Part shown: positions 25,462 through 38,559 of the stretch, in pieces | Layout of the letters: each line of letters opens with the position of its first letter | Numbering within the stretch: the stretch's first letter is position 1 | Source: Apis mellifera | Lineage: Eukaryota; Arthropoda; Insecta; Hymenoptera; Apidae | DNA length: 64,000 bases | Assembly (NCBI RefSeq): GCF_003254395.2 | Contig: NC_037649.1 | Location: 3,505,032-3,569,031, forward strand | Direction of reading: 5' to 3' | Notes under the pieces: model-generated | The model's input: the letters and a program-made list of their open reading frames with translations, nothing else | The model's database searches: none | Told to the model about the DNA's origin: nothing | Position numbers and translations under genes: made by a program

Positions 25462-28400
25462 GTAAGTCGATGAATTTTGTCTTTTGCGAGTATGATCCAA
25501 ATGACAATGATATATGTGTATTTATATATGTATGTTAAATATATTATCATGTATATGCAATAACATATTTTATAAACGCATCGAATCTCTTCAGAATAGT
25601 GTTATATTTTACGTAAGTCACGTAGAATTCTACGCGCGCAGTGAACTGGTTTTTTTTTTCTCTCTTGTCTTGCCGCGTTTCAAGAGCTTGAAATAGTCTG
25701 ACGCCAAAGAAGTTCACTGCCTCCATTCGATTGTGTCATTGAGATTAGATGATGTGATTCTTCGATGAAGAGACGCGTTCGATTGTCTCATTCCGACATG
25801 TTTTTGTATACTTATGTGAATATACAAATTTTTTTACGTTAGTTTTTTTATAACGCTTCCGCTATTAATTCTGTTTTCTCACGTGATATTATGTATTTTT
25901 CGTTTTTTTATTATTCTTTTGCTTCGATTTCCTCTTCATTTTTCTCGTTATTAATCTCAAATAATATTGCAAGTTTCATTATAAGTTTTGAATAATTTCT
26001 GTTTGAAAATATTAAAAGAACAAAATTGCAAAAAGAAATTTCAAAAAAAGAAATCTTCGTTCTAGATACTGTACGAAATGCGCACGTTTTCCCACGACCA
26101 GATGGTCTATTCACATAACAGTCCATTCAACTTCTTCACAAACGGTTACCATGTTCTGTGAGCTTCCATTAAACTTTCGAAAATTTTCCAAAAGTTTACC
26201 CCCTTAGTGGAGGCTTTAATAACTCTGCAGGAAATAATGCCTTTTCATTCGGATCTTTGTATCGCAAAAATTTTTAATGTTTAATTTTAATTTTATGCAA
26301 AAAAATTATCAATTATTATTAATTATAATTATTAATTATAATTATAGAAATTCGCAGAAAAATAGGATTGCAATGCAGACAATTTATATCAATTTCTTAA
26401 GAATGTTGATAACATAAATTCGAAGAAGAGGTTATGACTTTGTTTACGCGAAGTACATGATCGATAATAATTTGAAAATAAAATGTGAAAAGAAGTCGCT
26501 CAATCAAGAAAGGTCGTTAATCTCTCATTTAATATAATCATTCAATTTAATACGATGTTGAATTATAACACGAATTTATAGTCAAATAATTAGTCGTTTA
26601 TTGTACGATTAGGTGCGTTTTCCATTTTTATTTGATTTATTATTTTTATCTTAAACATTATTACCAATGGATATTTTTTACAAATGTATTTATATGTTCG
26701 AAGAAATATCCAAGTATATATATTTATGATAGCGAAAATTATTGATCTTAATATCGATTAAGCGCGATTGGAACGTGAAGTATTTTACTTAACATTTTTT
26801 TCCCTTATACATTATAATCAATATTTTTACAATGAAATTGTTACTTGAATAAAAAAAAAATTTTAAGAATAATTTTCATTATTACATATATATACATTCG
26901 TATATAATCTTAATTTATATGGCGTATCATAGCAATATAATGTAGTTTATACAATAGTTACAATTATACAGTAGAGGATGGATTATTGTTTTATGTGCAT
27001 TCTGGTGCATATTAAAATATATGTTTAAATTTATTACAAACTCTTGGAGAAATTAATTATTCCTATGTGATTATCGATAAATTGCATCCAGAAATTGTAG
27101 ATGATCATCAATGGAAGTCGATTTATCATGTGAGTTTAATCGAATTGTACTATTGAAATATTACGTATATTAAATTAGTACTTTAAAATATCTTTCTATT
27201 TTTATATATTTTCTTTTTTAATTTTTTGCTTGATATTTAATATCTATATTTTATTTTTATATAAAATTGAATTGACTTATGAGTTGACGTCGTTATGTCT
27301 TATGTAAGATATTCTTCATTGGTATGCATTTAAATGACAAATCGATGAATATTGATTATTCTATACTATTATCTAAGAGTTAACTATAATTGTAATGCAA
27401 ATTAAAACGATGTAATATTAACAAATAAATTAACCGTTTCTAAGTATGGTACAGTGTAAATTAAGATTTACCGTATGCTATTTTCATTAATTAATCATTA
27501 AATACAATCATTCCGTTGATTATTTTCATATAAATACTAGATAATGATGGAGTATAATAATATACGCGAAGAGGTGTGCAATTATGGTTTACTAACTTTA
27601 ATTAGTTAGCAGAGTACATTTACTCGATTTTAGCTAAAATTATTTTTTCACGTAACTCTTCCTCGATAATTGTTTACGATATATTTAAAAAATAAATAAA
27701 AATAAATGCCTATTTTTTTCACAATTATTAAATCATTTATATAAAATGCAATAAAAAAAATTTATAAAATTTGTTTATATGAACTATAAATAACGATTTA
27801 AAAAATATTTTTTTTTATAATGAACTCGAGATTTTGAATTTATTTAATGAAATCATTTTTATTATATAACATCTGACATACTGATACTGAAAAGATAAAT
27901 ATTATGTACTATTTTTACTATTATAACAATATTATATGAATAAAAGTGTCATGTTTTTTTTTTGAATTTATCTCGATATCCTTTACAATATAATAGTTTT
28001 ATTTAAAAAAAAATATCAAATTTTTTACGATCTTTTTTTATTATATTGTTGCAAAGTTATTGTTAATAAGTACTCTTATGACACAATTTTCAAATTTTTA
28101 AAAAAAATTAATTTTTGAATATTGAAAAGTTTTTAATTTTAAAACTTTTTAAAACTTTTAATATACAAATATACAATATTTATTATAGAAATATATAAGT
28201 ATTATATACTATATTATATATATATATATTTATAGTTCTTAAATAGAAATTTCTAAAAGATTAATTTCCAAATTTTTGTGCAATTTTATCTTCAATTTTC
28301 CGTTTTCTTATTAATCGCATTTCTCCAATTTTCATTAATTTTATTAAATTTATAAATTCTAATTATATTTTTAATTTGTATCTTTTTTTTATATAAATAA

Positions 28401-31319
28401 TTGTATAAACATTTTCAGGATTACAAAATTCTTCTTCAAATATTTTTCCAATAGATTTTGAATCATTCCTGTGTCAGAAAATATTCAGAGACAGTTTCTT
28501 TAGATTTCAAATCTTCAAAAAGCTTATCGCTTATCGCTTTTAAAAACAAAGTCTTCTTCGAAAACGAAGATTTTTTTTTTAGATTGCTGTTGGAAAAATA
28601 TCGTGAATAGTGCTTATTTTGATTAAATTAAAAATAATTTTCAAAAATCAAATATGAACTTTTTATAAAAATCTAATATTTTATATAAAATATATATTAT
28701 ATTATATTATATTATATAATATATATTATATTTATATATAAAATTATATATAAAATCCTATGACTTAATAACAATTTCTTTAATTAACTAATAAATCACT
28801 ATTTCTGAATGAAAAATGAATATGAAAAATTGAGAGATCTATAACGAAAAAATAATATGTAAAACAAAAAAGACAGATGATTGGATACAATGATATAAAT
28901 TATAATTGTACAAATAAATTATAATTGTACAAAATGATAATTATTAAAATTGTTAAAAATAATTAAGGCAGAAAATCAATATAAAATAATTTAATATATT
29001 ATTATAACAAATATAAAAATAGATTTTTATTTTTCTATTTATTCCATAGTACTTTGTATTTATCTATACTTAAATTCGAATTCATGAAAATAAAATATAA
29101 AATAATCCTTGAACGACCGAAATTACAATGACAGAAATTACATGATAATGATATCAATTTCACATTCAATATCTTATTATTTTGCCATTGTATATAAGAT
29201 ATTTCTTGCAACTGAATTAACAATAAGCTATAACACTAATATACTAAGAAATTAAAAAAAAAAATTTAATTAAAAAAAATTAAATAGTTTCAAGTAATTC
29301 ATTATTTAATATATATATAAAACATTAGGGAATACTTGACTTAAAAATTGATTGATTTTCAAGATTCTTTAACTTTTCATTTGAGTTATTTGAAAAGATA
29401 TTTAAATGGATTCATACATAGATGTTTGCAGATTCTGTTCACTATATTCAAATACAGATTCAATATATTCTTCTTAAATTATTAGCCTTTCAACTTCTTT
29501 TTTGAATTTTTTTTAAAAAAACTATATTTTTATGAATTGATTTCTGATATTTTTCTAAAATTTTTCTAAAATTGATATAAAATTGACATATATTGATTGA
29601 AATATTTTTAATTCTACAGCATTTTAGTTAACTTTTTTATTGCAAAAAATAAATGTGGATAATAAATCTATTTTTTTTTAAATTTATAAATATGATATAA
29701 ATATTTTGATTTTATATCAAAAGAGTGCTTAATGCTGGTATAATGAAATTGTCAGTAAGCATGATATACAAACATAATGTTTAAACGTATATATTGCTCA
29801 AATAAAATGTTAAAAAATTAAAATTAAATTAATCAATTTTTACTCAAATAATATTTTTATAAAAAGTGTTTCAAATATTTTTATAAAATATTTTTATAAA
29901 ATGAAAAAAAGCATCGATTAATGTATGAAAAAATATACAATTCTTAAGAAAAAAAAATGTTGAATTTTAAATTTTTCAAATTTGCAAAACTCTTCCATTT
30001 TCAGAGAAGATTTAAATGTCAGATAATGCAGCATTTGAAACTATTTGATTTTTCTCTAAACGCCATAAAGAAGATTTTTAAAAATTGATAAGAAAATTGA
30101 TAAGAAATTTTTGATAAGTTCATTTATATTGTTCATCAGTTATTCTGTTTTAAATATAAATAGTTGACAAGTTGCAATACATACTATCATATATAGGTAA
30201 AATTCAATATTATATTATATCAATATAAAATTTAATATGATATTAAAAATTTTTTTCGAATAATTTAAAAACTAAAGCTGATTACTAATTATAAAAAAAG
30301 CAAAAGAAAAAGTTATTCAAAATGATATTCTTCAAATTCACTATCAATAAAGAAGGAATTAATTAATTACAATTTTTATTATATTATTTTATATATTTTA
30401 TATATAGTTTGTAATTAGTAATGAAAAACATTTATTTTTCTTTTTTAGAAACATCATATTTTTGAATAAAATAATATAAATAAAAAAACTTATGACAAGT
30501 TTCATATTTCTAGTCTTGATCTATTTGTCGGATTTAATCAAAGTAATATAAACGTATCGTTAATTAATCACTTGATAAAATGATTGGATATTAATGTAAC
30601 CATAGAAATTACTACATATATTTTTACAATAATATCTGAGTGAAATACTATAGAATTTTACTACAGAAATATATTTTAGAAAAATAAAGCGCTATTGCAT
30701 AGATTAAAAATCCTATTGAAAACAAAAAATCGAAATTAACGCTTAAATATTAAAAGGATTAATAATTTATCGAATATATACTATGTCTTAAGCAAAAAAT
30801 TTCTATTTATTTCTATTTTTTCTCCGTTAATTATAGATGTAATTCTGTCATAAACAAATATGGCTCACCTCTTCTATAATTATTCTATCTATTCAAAATT
30901 ACCATGTACAATATTGTCCATTTGCATTTTTATTTAAATGGATTTTTCCTCTGTTTGAATGCCGCGAAGGTATCTCAATTCTGAGAATTTTTTCGATTAA
31001 TAAAAATCTTTGTTTTATTTCGGTGATAAAATGAAATATTTCACTCATTCTCACTCACTTATTCACTTTTGACACATTCGACAAGTGAATGAAAGTGAAT
31101 GAAAGTGATGAAAAACAAGCTCGAGCAATTCCTAGATCTATATCTTCAGATGAATAAAAATTATAACGTGGATTTAAACCTGCGACACTTAATCAGACTG
31201 TGCTATCAAAATATTCATAGTAAAAGCTTACACGAGGACACATAGTATGTAATATATATGTAGAATATATGATAATAATAAGGGTGAACAAATTTGGAAA
31301 ATTTTTTTATATTCAGAAA
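25462..31319. other. AT-rich block, possible long first intron
   Basis: GC declines gradually from 25462 to about 25800, then the sequence is AT-rich. A mild island at 26040-26250 (GCGCACG; CCCACGACCAG; GGTTACCATG) is the only complex DNA in the first part. 28676-28757 is a pure TATAA/ATATTA low-complexity array. 29083-29170 resembles the duplicated repeat near 21.6 kb. No exon is recognisable. Confidence 0.65.
31041..31107. repeat. Imperfect inverted repeat of CACTCATT / AATGAAAGTG
   Basis: The left side has TCACTCATTCTCACTCACTT then ATTCAC; the right side has GTGAATGAAAGTGAATGAAA then GTGA. The two sides are complementary with small gaps around a central ACACATTCGAC, giving a 65-nt potential stem-loop. 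It borders the approach to the CRE-containing island. Confidence 0.65.
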
Positions 31320-31625
31320 AGGGAATGTTAAGATGTCGTGTTCTTTTCTTTGGAAACACTCGAAGAAATTCTCAGTTTTCGCATATCGGGTTTTTAAAAA
31401 ATGTAGCTTGCAAATGAAGTTTCGTCACTTGGATAGTTGGACTAAGCTCTTGGCTGTGTACCGGGACTGACCCATACCCCAAGGGATGTTGGCAGAGTTG
31501 TAACACAGGTAGTGACGTCATCGAGACAGCTGTTTTTCTCTTTACAAGTCAAGCTTACTCTTCTTTTCGTGTGTTTTTTCCTGCCGTTCTGAATCAGGTA
31601 AATGGCTGAAATGTTTTATTCGTTA
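31320..31625 (+). promoter_or_regulatory. Candidate promoter/exon island with consensus CRE
   Basis: A compact GC-elevated stretch containing a full palindromic cAMP response element TGACGTCA at 31513-31520. It ends with GAATCAG followed by GTAAAT at 31598, a fair plus-strand donor preceded by the usual CAG. Between CRE and donor lies a pyrimidine-biased leader. An upstream ATG near 31488 opens only a five-codon frame, so any exon here would be non-coding. The CRE-to-donor spacing (about 80 bp) fits a core promoter plus short first exon, but no TATA box or initiator is decisive. It could instead be an alternative first exon of the 25.0-25.5 kb unit. Confidence 0.4.
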
Positions 31626-32055
31626 TCTTTGCAAGTGTTAGAATGGATGTTGAAGAATAAAAGTAAATTTTCTGAAAAATTTTTTTTTAAAGTTTAGCTT
31701 TTAACGGATTTAGACAGACAGATAAAAGATGATGTTGGATCACTTTTAATCCCTACATTTTTGTATTTGAAGTTATAAAATGAAGGAAATCATTAAATAG
31801 ATTATATGTACCTGCAAAATATGCAAAATATATATTTGTGATTATTTGTAAATTTATATTTACAAATTACAATTGATCTATTACAATAGGCGGATTATTA
31901 ATATGATCAATAGATATAAGTTTAAAATTATTAATTATAGGATATATATTATAATAATTATTACAATATATAAATATTGTAAGACGATATAAAATTAATA
32001 TGATAGTAAATGAAGTGCTCTCAAAAAAGTTCAATTATTTATTATAAAATTTTAC

Positions 32056-32094
<39 letters not shown>

Positions 32095-32420
32095 CATAAT
32101 ATATAATAATATATCATAATATATTACATAATATATATAATTTTTTTTTGTAAGTTTTTAAATATATTGTTATATATTAGGATAAAAAAAATATAAAGAT
32201 AAAATTCTTTTTTTACTTATAATTTTTAATAGCGAATGAAAATTGTTTTTCTTATTAATATTTAAAGAATTAAAATCTAAATTTGATTGCAAACTAATTA
32301 AAAATTATTTTCCTTGATTTTTATAAATTTTTTTCAATAATTTATAACAATTTCTGTTTCTAAGAATTAAATTTTGAATGAAGAAATTTTTGAAGAAATT
32401 AGAGACTAAATTTTAATAGA
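31626..32420. other. AT-rich spacer
   Basis: No gene seen. It holds an (AT)n microsatellite at 32059-32092 followed by degenerate copies of CATAATATAT to about 32142. Confidence 0.75.
32059..32092. repeat. (AT)n microsatellite, 34 bp
   Basis: Perfect AT dinucleotides, bracketed by TTACATAAT on the left and TTACATAATATAT on the right. The bracket suggests the tract expanded inside a short duplicated TACATAATAT word. Confidence 0.9.
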
Positions 32421-32982
32421 TCAAAGAAATTCTATTTTCTATACACTAAATCTAAAAAAGAATTAATGTGTTTCTAATTATTAAAAAATAATCATACAAT
32501 TTTGATCATTTAATTCATTCTACTTTAAATGTATTTTAATTCATTTCATGAGAGTAATGCTATATTATAATTCTCAAATTAAAAAGTTATCGCAAAATTA
32601 GAAGGCAAATTAGTCGCACATGAATTTTTGATAATTTTTGATAATTTTTGAAGCAATTTGGGATAGATTTGGAATCAAAGAAACTATTTTCTATTCTAAA
32701 TCTAAAAGAATTAATGCATTTTTCAATAAGAAAAAAAACATAAAAAATAATCATGCAATTTTAGTCATTTCATTTCATTCTATTTACTTAATAAATATTT
32801 ATACTTAAATTTAATACTTTAATTTATATTTTTATCTTTAATTTTATCTTCAATGTATAATCCACAAATGCGATTGGATATTATAATTCTCAATAAAGTT
32901 AAAAAGTGATCGCAAGATAGAGTTCGTCGAGTTCGTGAAAGAAAATCAGAGGGCAAATTAGTTGGACACTTTCCACGAATTA
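32421..32982. repeat. Diverged direct duplication of a 200-300-bp segment
   Basis: Copy 1 (about 32421-32627) and copy 2 (about 32675-32982) share, in the same order, TCAAAGAAA...CTATTTTCTAT, CTAAATCTAAAAAAGAATTAATG, AAAAAATAATCATRCAATTTT...TCATTT, a TATTATAATTCTCAA block, AAAAAGTKATCGCAA and AGGCAAATTAGT. Copy 2 carries about 100 bp of extra AT sequence and a CpG-containing insertion. The second copy runs straight into the GC island at 32.9-33.4 kb, so the duplication may have copied an island edge. Confidence 0.7.
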
Positions 32983-33375
32983 ACCAGCCTGCGGCTCGCG
33001 TGGAACGAGCAAGGATGTTCCGTGCAATTTCTCTCCGCGGACACAAGCTTGTCCAGGTGTTCCGATTCGCCCATGCAAATATATTCCCTTGCCTCCCTGC
33101 CATCCCCCTCTATTTATCTCGTTTACTCGGCTGCTTCTCTCCCAAAGGTGTTCCGAATTCGTCGTGGCATCGTGTAAATGGAAGGATCGCGTCGTCGTTT
33201 TCGAGGAACGCGCATCCTTGTGGAATTCTCACCAAGGTAATCTTTGGATCGAGTTCGTTCCATGGAGATTTGAGGGAACGTTGAAGAAGTTTCACATCGT
33301 TAACCCGATTACTTTTTCTTTTGGGCAGCTTTTTCTTTGTTACATGTGTATGTGTCTCTTGGTTGCAGTCGAGGA
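32890..33375. other. GC-elevated island, possible exon
   Basis: Frames of 71-97 codons are open on both strands. Four overlapping frames in the same DNA argue that openness is compositional. Still, a plus-strand segment 33148-33236 is preceded by a pyrimidine-rich stretch ending CCCAAAG and followed by CACCAAG then GTAATC, a possible acceptor-donor pair bounding an open 89-bp frame (beginning CSEFVVASCKW). Two further acceptor-like sites, TTTTGGGCAG (about 33330) and TCTTGGTTGCAG (about 33368), follow. I do not recognise the peptide. A regulatory island is the default reading. Confidence 0.35.
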
Positions 33376-34185
33376 ATACTAAATAGATATACAATATATA
33401 TATAAATAGATATAAGAAACTCTTAAGATTTATGATTGTATATGTTAGAAACTACTATAGTTTGGAAATTTTATTAGGTATTCGAGTTATGATAGTTTAT
33501 CAAAGTTATCAATCAATGGAATATTATTTTACAGAGAAATTTTTAATTTCCGAAAATTCTGATATTAATAAAAAGTAATGAAAATTCATGTATACGTAAT
33601 GAGTAATACATGGATTAAATTTTTCTGGTGGAAATTATCTTTAAGAAAATAAAATTCATTATTAAGAATTATTATTCTTTTTAGAATGTAATATTTTATT
33701 CAATACTTACAAAATATGACAAAAGCGAAAAATTTATTTTTCTTTGCATCATTCTTGTGTAGGAAAAATAAAAATTTTAAATTTCTAAAAAGGATATAAA
33801 ACTTTTTAACTTTATTTTAAAATATCAAAAAAATTCTATATTTTTTTTGTAAGCATATTTGAAATATTTTTTAATTAAAAATACTTAAATTATATTTTTT
33901 TCGAAAGTTATTAATTATTATGCTAGAGGGAATATAAAAATCTTTGAGATATTTAAACATTTTGAAGCACGAATCAAAAATTTTATTAGAAAATTATATT
34001 AAATTCAAATTTTTCATTGTTTCTAACTTAATAAAGTCTCAATAAATCTCAATTGATACTTTTATATATTATTTTATATTTCTTTTGTCACTAAACTTTT
34101 CAAATATATTCTACAAAGATGAATATGTTAATATATTATATAATCTCAATACTCATGTTTTATAATAATTATAAAAGTGTTTTTA

Positions 34186-34267
34186 GATTCAAAAGATCTA
34201 GTTTTATAGAGTAATTTTTGATTTTGATCTTGAGGCCCAAAAATTCTTTCTTTTATTTTTTTTAAAT
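34186..34267. repeat. Dispersed direct repeat, copy 1 (82 bp)
   Basis: Starts GATTCAAAAGATCTAGTTTT and includes CTTGAGGCCCAAAAATTC. It is almost identical to 34648-34727, differing by a short change inside GATTTTGATCT (GATTCATCT in copy 2). Same orientation, about 380 bp apart. Confidence 0.92.
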
Positions 34268-34647
34268 TTCAATTTAATGTATATTTTTATTATTAATAAT
34301 TTACAATGTTTAAAATTTCCATAAATAATCATATACATATAGCATTTTATATAGAAAACTTGATTTGATTAAAAATTTATTTATTTATTTATTTGCATTT
34401 ATTGAATTATTAACGCAAAAAATTGTTATTTATTTTTTAATAGTAAATAAGTTTCCAAACTGTGAATTTTTAATTTAGTATTTTAATATATCTTTATATC
34501 TTCTAATATGAAGAATCTTCTTATAACAAATATGCAATATGTATAGATAATAATATAATATACAAAGCTCAATAATATAAAGAATAAAGCGCAACAAATT
34601 ATTTCTTTTTTTAAACTGTAAATGTTAATTTTTTTCCTAAATTAAAC

Positions 34648-34727
34648 GATTCAAAAGATCTAGTTTTATAGAGTAATTTTTGATTCATCTTGAGGCCCAA
34701 AAATTCTTTCTTTTATTTTTTTTAAAT
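34648..34727. repeat. Dispersed direct repeat, copy 2 (80 bp)
   Basis: Second copy of the 34186-34267 segment. Flanks on both sides are unrelated to those of copy 1, so the copied unit has defined ends. Confidence 0.92.
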
Positions 34728-35184
34728 AAGAATAATTTAATGAAATAATACATTGATTTGTCGTTATTGAAATAGCTGTCATTAAACCACCCTACTTTTT
34801 TATTATGTAAAGAACTATTTAAAATTTTTTTTATCTATTTTGCATAATTAAAAGATTATAATGAAAAATCTATATAAGATATGAAGAAAAATATTCTTCT
34901 TGCAATCTTGTAGCGTGTGCAATAATATATATGCAATTATTATACATGTTTGCAATTAAGTAATTAATGTTTTAAATAAAGTAATCTTTAAAGGAATATA
35001 TAATTATTATATGTATAATAATTATTTAATACATAATACCTATCTAAAAATAATTAATTTATTGAAAAAAACGGAAGAAAAATTTTTTAAATCTTAAAAT
35101 GAACTATCAAGAATTGTTGCTGAGATCATTTTTATTTAAAAAAAAAAAAATGTTCAATATTTGCGATAATTTCAAATAAAACAC

Positions 35185-35187
<3 letters not shown>

Positions 35188-35240
<53 letters not shown>
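35188..35240. repeat. (AT)n microsatellite, 53 bp
   Basis: Perfect alternating AT following AAACACTTC. Confidence 0.95.
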
Positions 35241-35242
<2 letters not shown>

Positions 35243-35379
35243 TAAAAATTTAAAATTTGAATAATTTTCTAATTTAAATGTTTTGATATTTTTAAAATTA
35301 TGAATTACAATTATCATATCGTTAATAATACAATGCTCCCTTGCTAATTATGAAATAAGTGAGTTAGCAATTTATTTTT

Positions 35380-35457
35380 AATAATTTGTTAAATATTCTT
35401 ATCATTTTCTTTTCTTCAAATAATTTGTTAAATATTCTTATCATTTTCTTTTCTTCA
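35380..35457. repeat. Perfect 39-bp tandem duplication
   Basis: 35380-35418 and 35419-35457 are identical (unit starts AATAATTTGTTAAATATTCT and ends TTTTCTTTTCTTCA). Perfect identity in a fast-evolving AT-rich setting suggests a recent event or an assembly duplication. Confidence 0.95.
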
Positions 35458-35690
35458 ATCCCAGTTCTACATTTCCCATATGAATTCCAAGTAGAATATC
35501 TTGTATAATTGTTCATAAGCTTATATCGTAGCATGTAGTGATTCTTCGCTAAAAAATGAGGAAATGTAGGGTTGAGTGGATAAGACTCGAAGAAGGAATT
35601 GTGGAATGGTAACCTTCAAGGAGCGAATGCTCGAGCGGTGACGTGGCTGTTTTGACCTGTGGAAAAGGAATTTTCTGTAGCGGTTATATT
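35458..35690. other. GC-elevated island abutting the tandem duplication
   Basis: It contains a 10-bp inverted pair CTACATTTCC (35467-35476) / GGAAATGTAG (35560-35569) and a CRE half-site variant TGACGTGG at 35639-35646 within GAGCGGTGACGTGG. It ends before a TTATTATTATTATT run. No open frame. Candidate enhancer-type element. Confidence 0.45.
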
Positions 35691-38559
35691 TATTATTATT
35701 ATTATTATTTTTTGTTTTTTGTTACTATAACCTGAAGCATAAAATCGGTTATTAATACTTCATAATATAATATAATACATCATGATTAATTTATTTTTAT
35801 TCCGATTGTTGTATTTGTTACACATGATTGTTATTTTTATTTTTAAATTGATTTCTCGATTAAATTTGGATCTTTTTACAGAATTGAAGACCTTGCAGCA
35901 AAAAACAGATAAATATATTTTGTAACAATTTTGAAAGAAATTCAAAAATTGCTTGTAGAATTATCGTTTTAACTTAAAATTAAAAAAGAAAATATCAAAT
36001 ATAAAAAATATATTTTGCTGGCATTAATAATGACACAATTCAAAGTATATATTTTCGAGAGATTTTTTAAAATTTACATTTTTAAAAATACTATAAATAT
36101 CTTATTAAATATTGTCATTATATATAATAAAAATAAATTTAAAATTTTTTAGACCACTATCAATGCGATATATTTTATATAATTATTTAGTATTTATTAT
36201 TTATTAAGTATTTATTAAATTGACAAATTTTCGTTTCATTCAATTCACTTTTGTTCAATTTTTAGCAAATTTTTTTCAATTAAAAAAATTAAAAATAATT
36301 ATTCTTTGATATTAAATAATAAAAAACATAATTTTTTTACTTATTATGAATTTTGAATTATTCTGAATTTATATTTTTATTAGAAAACAGTTTAAAATTT
36401 AAATCATTTGTTTTTTTATTTTGTATTTAATTTACACTATATAATATAATATAATATATATTTTTTTTTATATATATTTAATTTAATAATTTAATAAACC
36501 TGTTGAATTTGTTTTTAATTTCTTTAGTAAAGATTTTTAATTCAATTAATGTTATTAATAAAGTTTTTTTTACAAATCATAGTTACTTAAATTTATATAT
36601 AAAATTATTGTAATTATATATATCATCAAATATATATTATTCATAAAAGTAATAATGATTTTCAACAAAGAACGAAAGTTGAAAAGTTATATTTCATTAA
36701 AAAGTAACGATATAAAACGATAAATAAAGAGAATGTTAATTTCTATTATCACATGTTTCGTTTTATTCATGTAAATTATTTGTAGTTTATTCTTTGTACG
36801 ATCGCAAAAAAAAAAAAAAAATAGAAATTTATATAATAGAAAGTAACGATATTCATATTGTCATTCAGAAAATTTTTGCTACACACCGGTAAAAATGAAA
36901 AACTGTGGAATGTGCTACATTTTATTACCGTACAATTTCTCGTTAATTGCGTTGACTCAATATTTATTCGCGTTGAATAAATACAAGTTATCGTTTCCAA
37001 TATTTTTGATAAACATGGCGACTACCATGTACCAGGATGAAATTCAAATGGTAAATGCAGTTGATAGATATATTTATATGAGATGAAACATATTTATGAA
37101 ATAATAATAATAATAATAATACAGCGCAGACAGAAAGTATAAAAGTTTTATTAGAAGTATAGATAATTAAATTAAAATGATTAATATGTTTTATTAATAT
37201 ATATTGAAATTTTTATTAATATTTTATTTAATAATGTAACTTTCGTTTAACGTATCTATTTAATGTTTTGTTTACAGAATTGAAAATAGTTTAAGATAAA
37301 ATTTTATAAAATGATATATTTTTATAATCAATAAATATTATTTTAAAATATTATTTATAATATTTTCATTTATCGTATAATATTTTCGATATCGTTCAAT
37401 CGTGAGCAAATATTATTTACTTGGAAAAAATTGATTCAAAAATAGAAGATATATTTCAAAACAAAAATTAAAAATCTGATGTTTAGTTTAAATATGATAT
37501 TGATTCGACTTATTATAAATACGTCTTATCATATATAGAGTATCTAGTATAGAGATATATATTACATAGAGTATATTAGATTAGAGGAGTTTTATATGAA
37601 AAAACAAATCAAACAAAGATATAAAGAAATAAAATTTTTTCATTTTTTTTGTTTTTAAGTACAAATAAAATAAGTTATTTTCATATTAGATATGAATGAT
37701 TATTAATAATTATTAATAAGAAATAATTCTATGTGAAAATAAACAAAAAAATATGGAATTTTTTTCATATAAAAATTAGTTTTTGAGAAAACTGAATTTA
37801 AAAATTCAATTATATATATGTAATTTCATATTAAACTTCAATTTTTATAAAAAAAAAAATAACAAAATTTTATTCTACATTTTTTAACCATTTATTGAGA
37901 ATTTACTCGTATCAAATTGGAAATTAACCAATATTACTTATATTTGCAAAATTTTTAAACTTGACAAACTTTTTTAAACTTTTTTTTAAACTTTAGTTCA
38001 AAATTGGAAATGAATTTCAATGAAAAAAATTTATTTCACATTTTTTTTTCATATAGGATATTCTAATATATCATAATGTAATTTTTATTAAAGTATTTAT
38101 AGTAGTTATATAAAATATTAAAATTAAAAACAGCTTATTTGAAATATTTTTTTATATTTGAATGAATCTTTTTTCAATATATATTTGTATAAATCAATAT
38201 TAAATATACTTCAAATTTTCTTTTTTTATGTAAATACTATTTCAAAGAAATTTTATAAATTTTATTTATAAAATTTTACGTCATACAAAGAGATAAAAAT
38301 ATTTATTTCTATTTATCTATTTCAAAAATCATATTTTCTTCATAATCTATTAAGAAATTAATATTTCTTAATCTATTAAGAAATATTAATTTTTACCTGA
38401 CACGAATAAAAATTAAATTATTTGAAATTTGGATTAATACGAATTAATAATGTTATATAGTTCTCTTAGTTTATCTTTTTTGTTTTACACATTATATATA
38501 TACACTATATATATACATTATATATATTTTACATTACATTACACGACAGTAAAAATTAC
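35691..38559. other. AT-rich non-coding block
   Basis: No gene seen. A 63-codon ATG frame at 36895-37086 spans a pocket of mixed sequence (36880-37060) but encodes nothing I recognise. 38349-38372 is a 10-bp-arm inverted repeat (ATTAAGAAAT / ATTTCTTAAT, loop TAAT), and AATCTATTAAGAAAT is also directly repeated there. Confidence 0.7.

Larger units (their letters stand above)
33376..35449. other. AT-rich block with repeats
   Basis: No gene seen. It contains two near-identical 80-bp repeats, an (AT)n tract and most of a perfect 39-bp tandem duplication, each listed separately. Confidence 0.75.

Noticed and set aside
32819..33394. Five overlapping 71-97-codon frames on both strands
   Set aside because: Mutually incompatible and explained by low stop density; only a possible 89-bp exon within them is mentioned.
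35560..35650. Possible tRNA-like sequence (GGGTTGAGTGGATAAGACTCG)
   Set aside because: No acceptor stem pairing, anticodon loop or B-box was found on inspection.
36895..37086. 63-codon ATG frame in a pocket of mixed sequence
   Set aside because: Too short, no known family, and opposed by a 74-codon antisense frame.
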